This document shows positions 62,811 to 64,000 of a stretch of 64,000 nucleotides of DNA, piece after piece. Origin of the DNA: CAUZIZ01 sp965222655 (GTDB lineage: Bacteria > Acidobacteriota > UBA6911 > RPQK01 > JAJDTT01). The notes under the pieces are model-generated. The model saw nothing but the letters and a program-made list of their open reading frames with translations, was not told where the DNA came from and made no database searches. Made by a program: the position numbers and the translations under genes. Every line of letters starts with the position of its first letter. Position 1 is the first letter of the stretch. The DNA is taken from contig CBDCUP010000003.1 of the NCBI GenBank assembly GCA_965222655.1, forward strand, positions 496,001-560,000. The letters run 5' to 3'.

Positions 62811-64000
62811 TCAGATCTCGTGGTAGCCGGGAACCTTCAACTGCCTGCCGCCTTCCAGAGCCGAGCGGTGGGCGACGATACCCGGAACGGTCATGGCTAG
62901 CGATCTCTCCAAGTCGATGACCGGCTCTCGGCCTTCTAGCAGCGCCGTGATGAATTCCAGAGTCAGGAAGGGATGGGAGCCGCCGTGGCCACTCTCGTAC
63001 TCCATACCCCCGGGGAGCCGGTCCTGGTAGTCGGGAATCTCTTTCCATTGGGGAGCATCCGGCCCTTGGAGACGAAAGGGTTGCCCTCCCGAACCCGGCA
63101 TGTAGAAGGTGAGCTTGCTGCCGAACCACTGAGCCCGCTCACCGTGTGCCGTCCCATCCCAGAACACGTTGCAGCGGCAGGCGTGTCCCCGGTCAGTCCT
63201 GAACATAGCCGACGAAGCGTTGAAGGGGCTGTTGTAGATATTGTCCTTCAAGGCGGGGTTATCGGGGTTTCCCCAGCCTAGACAAGACACCTGGGTGAAG
63301 CGCTCGTCCGTTACACCGATGAGAAAGCCGGTGGAGTGGGTCGGGTAGAGCATGGGAGGAAATCCGTACCTCCAGGTGCGTTGACCTTCATGGAACGAGA
63401 GCGGCGAAATCCGTCGACCAATGTTTGGATGATAGTATTCGACCTCGCTGTAGAAGAGCTCGCCGAAGGCTCCCGCCTCCTGCAGCTCGCGAGCCGCGAT
63501 GCAGTAATGGCGGTAGTAGCTGGTCTCAGCCATCATGTATTTGCGGCCGGTGGCCTTCTTCACCTGCTTGAGTCGTGCCGCCTCCTCCAGGGTCACACAG
63601 GCCGGGACGGCGGAGATCACGTCCAGATCGCGTTCCATCGCCATCCTGACGTGTTTCTCATGGTTGGGCGCCTCGGTGAAGATGGCCAGGGCATCTAGAT
63701 CCCGGGCATCCCTGAGCATGGTCTCCATGGAATCGTACACCGCGTCGCAGTGAAATCGCTCCTGCAGACGCTTACGCCGCTCCGGTCGCAGGTCGCTGAC
63801 CCCAGTCACCACACAGTGGGGATGCTGGTGCCATTGAAACTTGGCTCCGAATCCGCCTCCGACGACACCCATCCGGAGTTTTCGACCCGGGGCAGCCACG
63901 GGACCGGTACCAACTGTCCCTCCCGCCAGGAGGCGTTGAGACGCCGAAACGCCTAGGGCTGTCATCGGAGCCTTCTTCAACACATCTCGACGGGTGATCT
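62811..64000 (-). CDS. Tat-exported Gfo/Idh/MocA oxidoreductase (partial)
   Basis: The frame is open at the right window edge and begins ITRRDVLKKAPMTALG, so a Tat (RR) signal peptide is present and the start lies outside. The body shows LRMGVVGGGFGAKFQ (Rossmann motif), FTEAPNHEKHVRMAMERDLDVISAVPACV (A-V-P in place of the common E-K-P), and the C-terminal domain with YYHPNIGRR and HSTGFLIGVTDERF. Exported MocA proteins act on sugars in the periplasm, often together with sugar-binding or hydrolase proteins. The substrate is unknown. About 395 residues lie in this window. Confidence 0.85.
   Translation of the reverse strand, partial: ITRRDVLKKAPMTALGVSASQRLLAGGTVGTGPVAAPGRKLRMGVVGGGFGAKFQWHQHPHCVVTGVSDLRPERRKRLQERFHCDAVYDSMETMLRDARDLDALAIFTEAPNHEKHVRMAMERDLDVISAVPACVTLEEAARLKQVKKATGRKYMMAETSYYRHYCIAARELQEAGAFGELFYSEVEYYHPNIGRRISPLSFHEGQRTWRYGFPPMLYPTHSTGFLIGVTDERFTQVSCLGWGNPDNPALKDNIYNSPFNASSAMFRTDRGHACRCNVFWDGTAHGERAQWFGSKLTFYMPGSGGQPFRLQGPDAPQWKEIPDYQDRLPGGMEYESGHGGSHPFLTLEFITALLEGREPVIDLERSLAMTVPGIVAHRSALEGGRQLKVPGYHEI

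Noticed and set aside
1..64000. CRISPR arrays, rRNA and tRNA genes, prophage modules
   Set aside because: No regularly spaced repeats, no recognisable tRNA T-arm or anticodon pattern, no rRNA signature and no phage structural genes were found by reading; a covariance-model scan was not possible.

Overview
This 64 kb window is high-GC bacterial DNA, probably an assembled environmental genome. The heptose genes hldD and hldE2 point to a diderm with LPS. A Tat-type MocA oxidoreductase, an AAA/VWA chelatase-like pair, a SigC/RpoH-like sigma factor, a ClpX-like ATPase and a CnoX-type thioredoxin would suit Acidobacteriota or a neighbouring phylum. That placement is an inference from gene content and was not tested. 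No rRNA, tRNA or CRISPR array was recognised.

Layout. 0-9 kb: a sialidase end (cut by the window), a FAD oxidoreductase, a type II toxin-antitoxin pair lying between remnants of a P-domain gene and a leucine-rich-repeat gene, an FG-GAP protein, a PanE-like reductase, a PhoD-like phosphatase and a truncated ISKra4-type element. 9-27.5 kb: a surface-polysaccharide/LPS locus (glycosyltransferases, methyltransferases, sugar epimerases, a cupin, a MocA oxidoreductase, hldD, hldE2). It is heavily damaged by insertions. 27.8-32 kb: an island of insertion sequences (IS1182, IS1380 remnant, IS256) that ends inside a response regulator. 32-51 kb: mostly housekeeping and regulatory genes: histidine kinase, TlpA-like thioredoxin, thrC, an AAA ATPase split by an IS4 element, a VWA protein, a sigma factor, queA, an MFS transporter, cnoX, two unknown genes, DUF309, a ClpX-like ATPase, an Nramp-like transporter and pyrE. 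51.5-64 kb: small-molecule metabolism (glycosidase-like protein, two SDR proteins, a MetE-like protein, an SSS symporter, a P-loop kinase, a tandem cyclase, a MocA oxidoreductase) plus a group II intron.

The main feature is insertional decay that can be read base by base. Five genes are split by elements with clean target duplications: two by copies of a ~317 bp MITE (8 bp), one by IS1182 (CTAG), one by IS1595 (8 bp) and one by IS4 (9 bp). In each case, deleting the element and one duplication restores the reading frame. Four of the five lie in the polysaccharide locus. Other genes there are hit by an amber codon and by a rearrangement, while hldD and hldE2 are intact. The second distinctive layer is a set of dispersed palindromic repeats between genes. 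Several begin exactly at the stop codon of the upstream gene.
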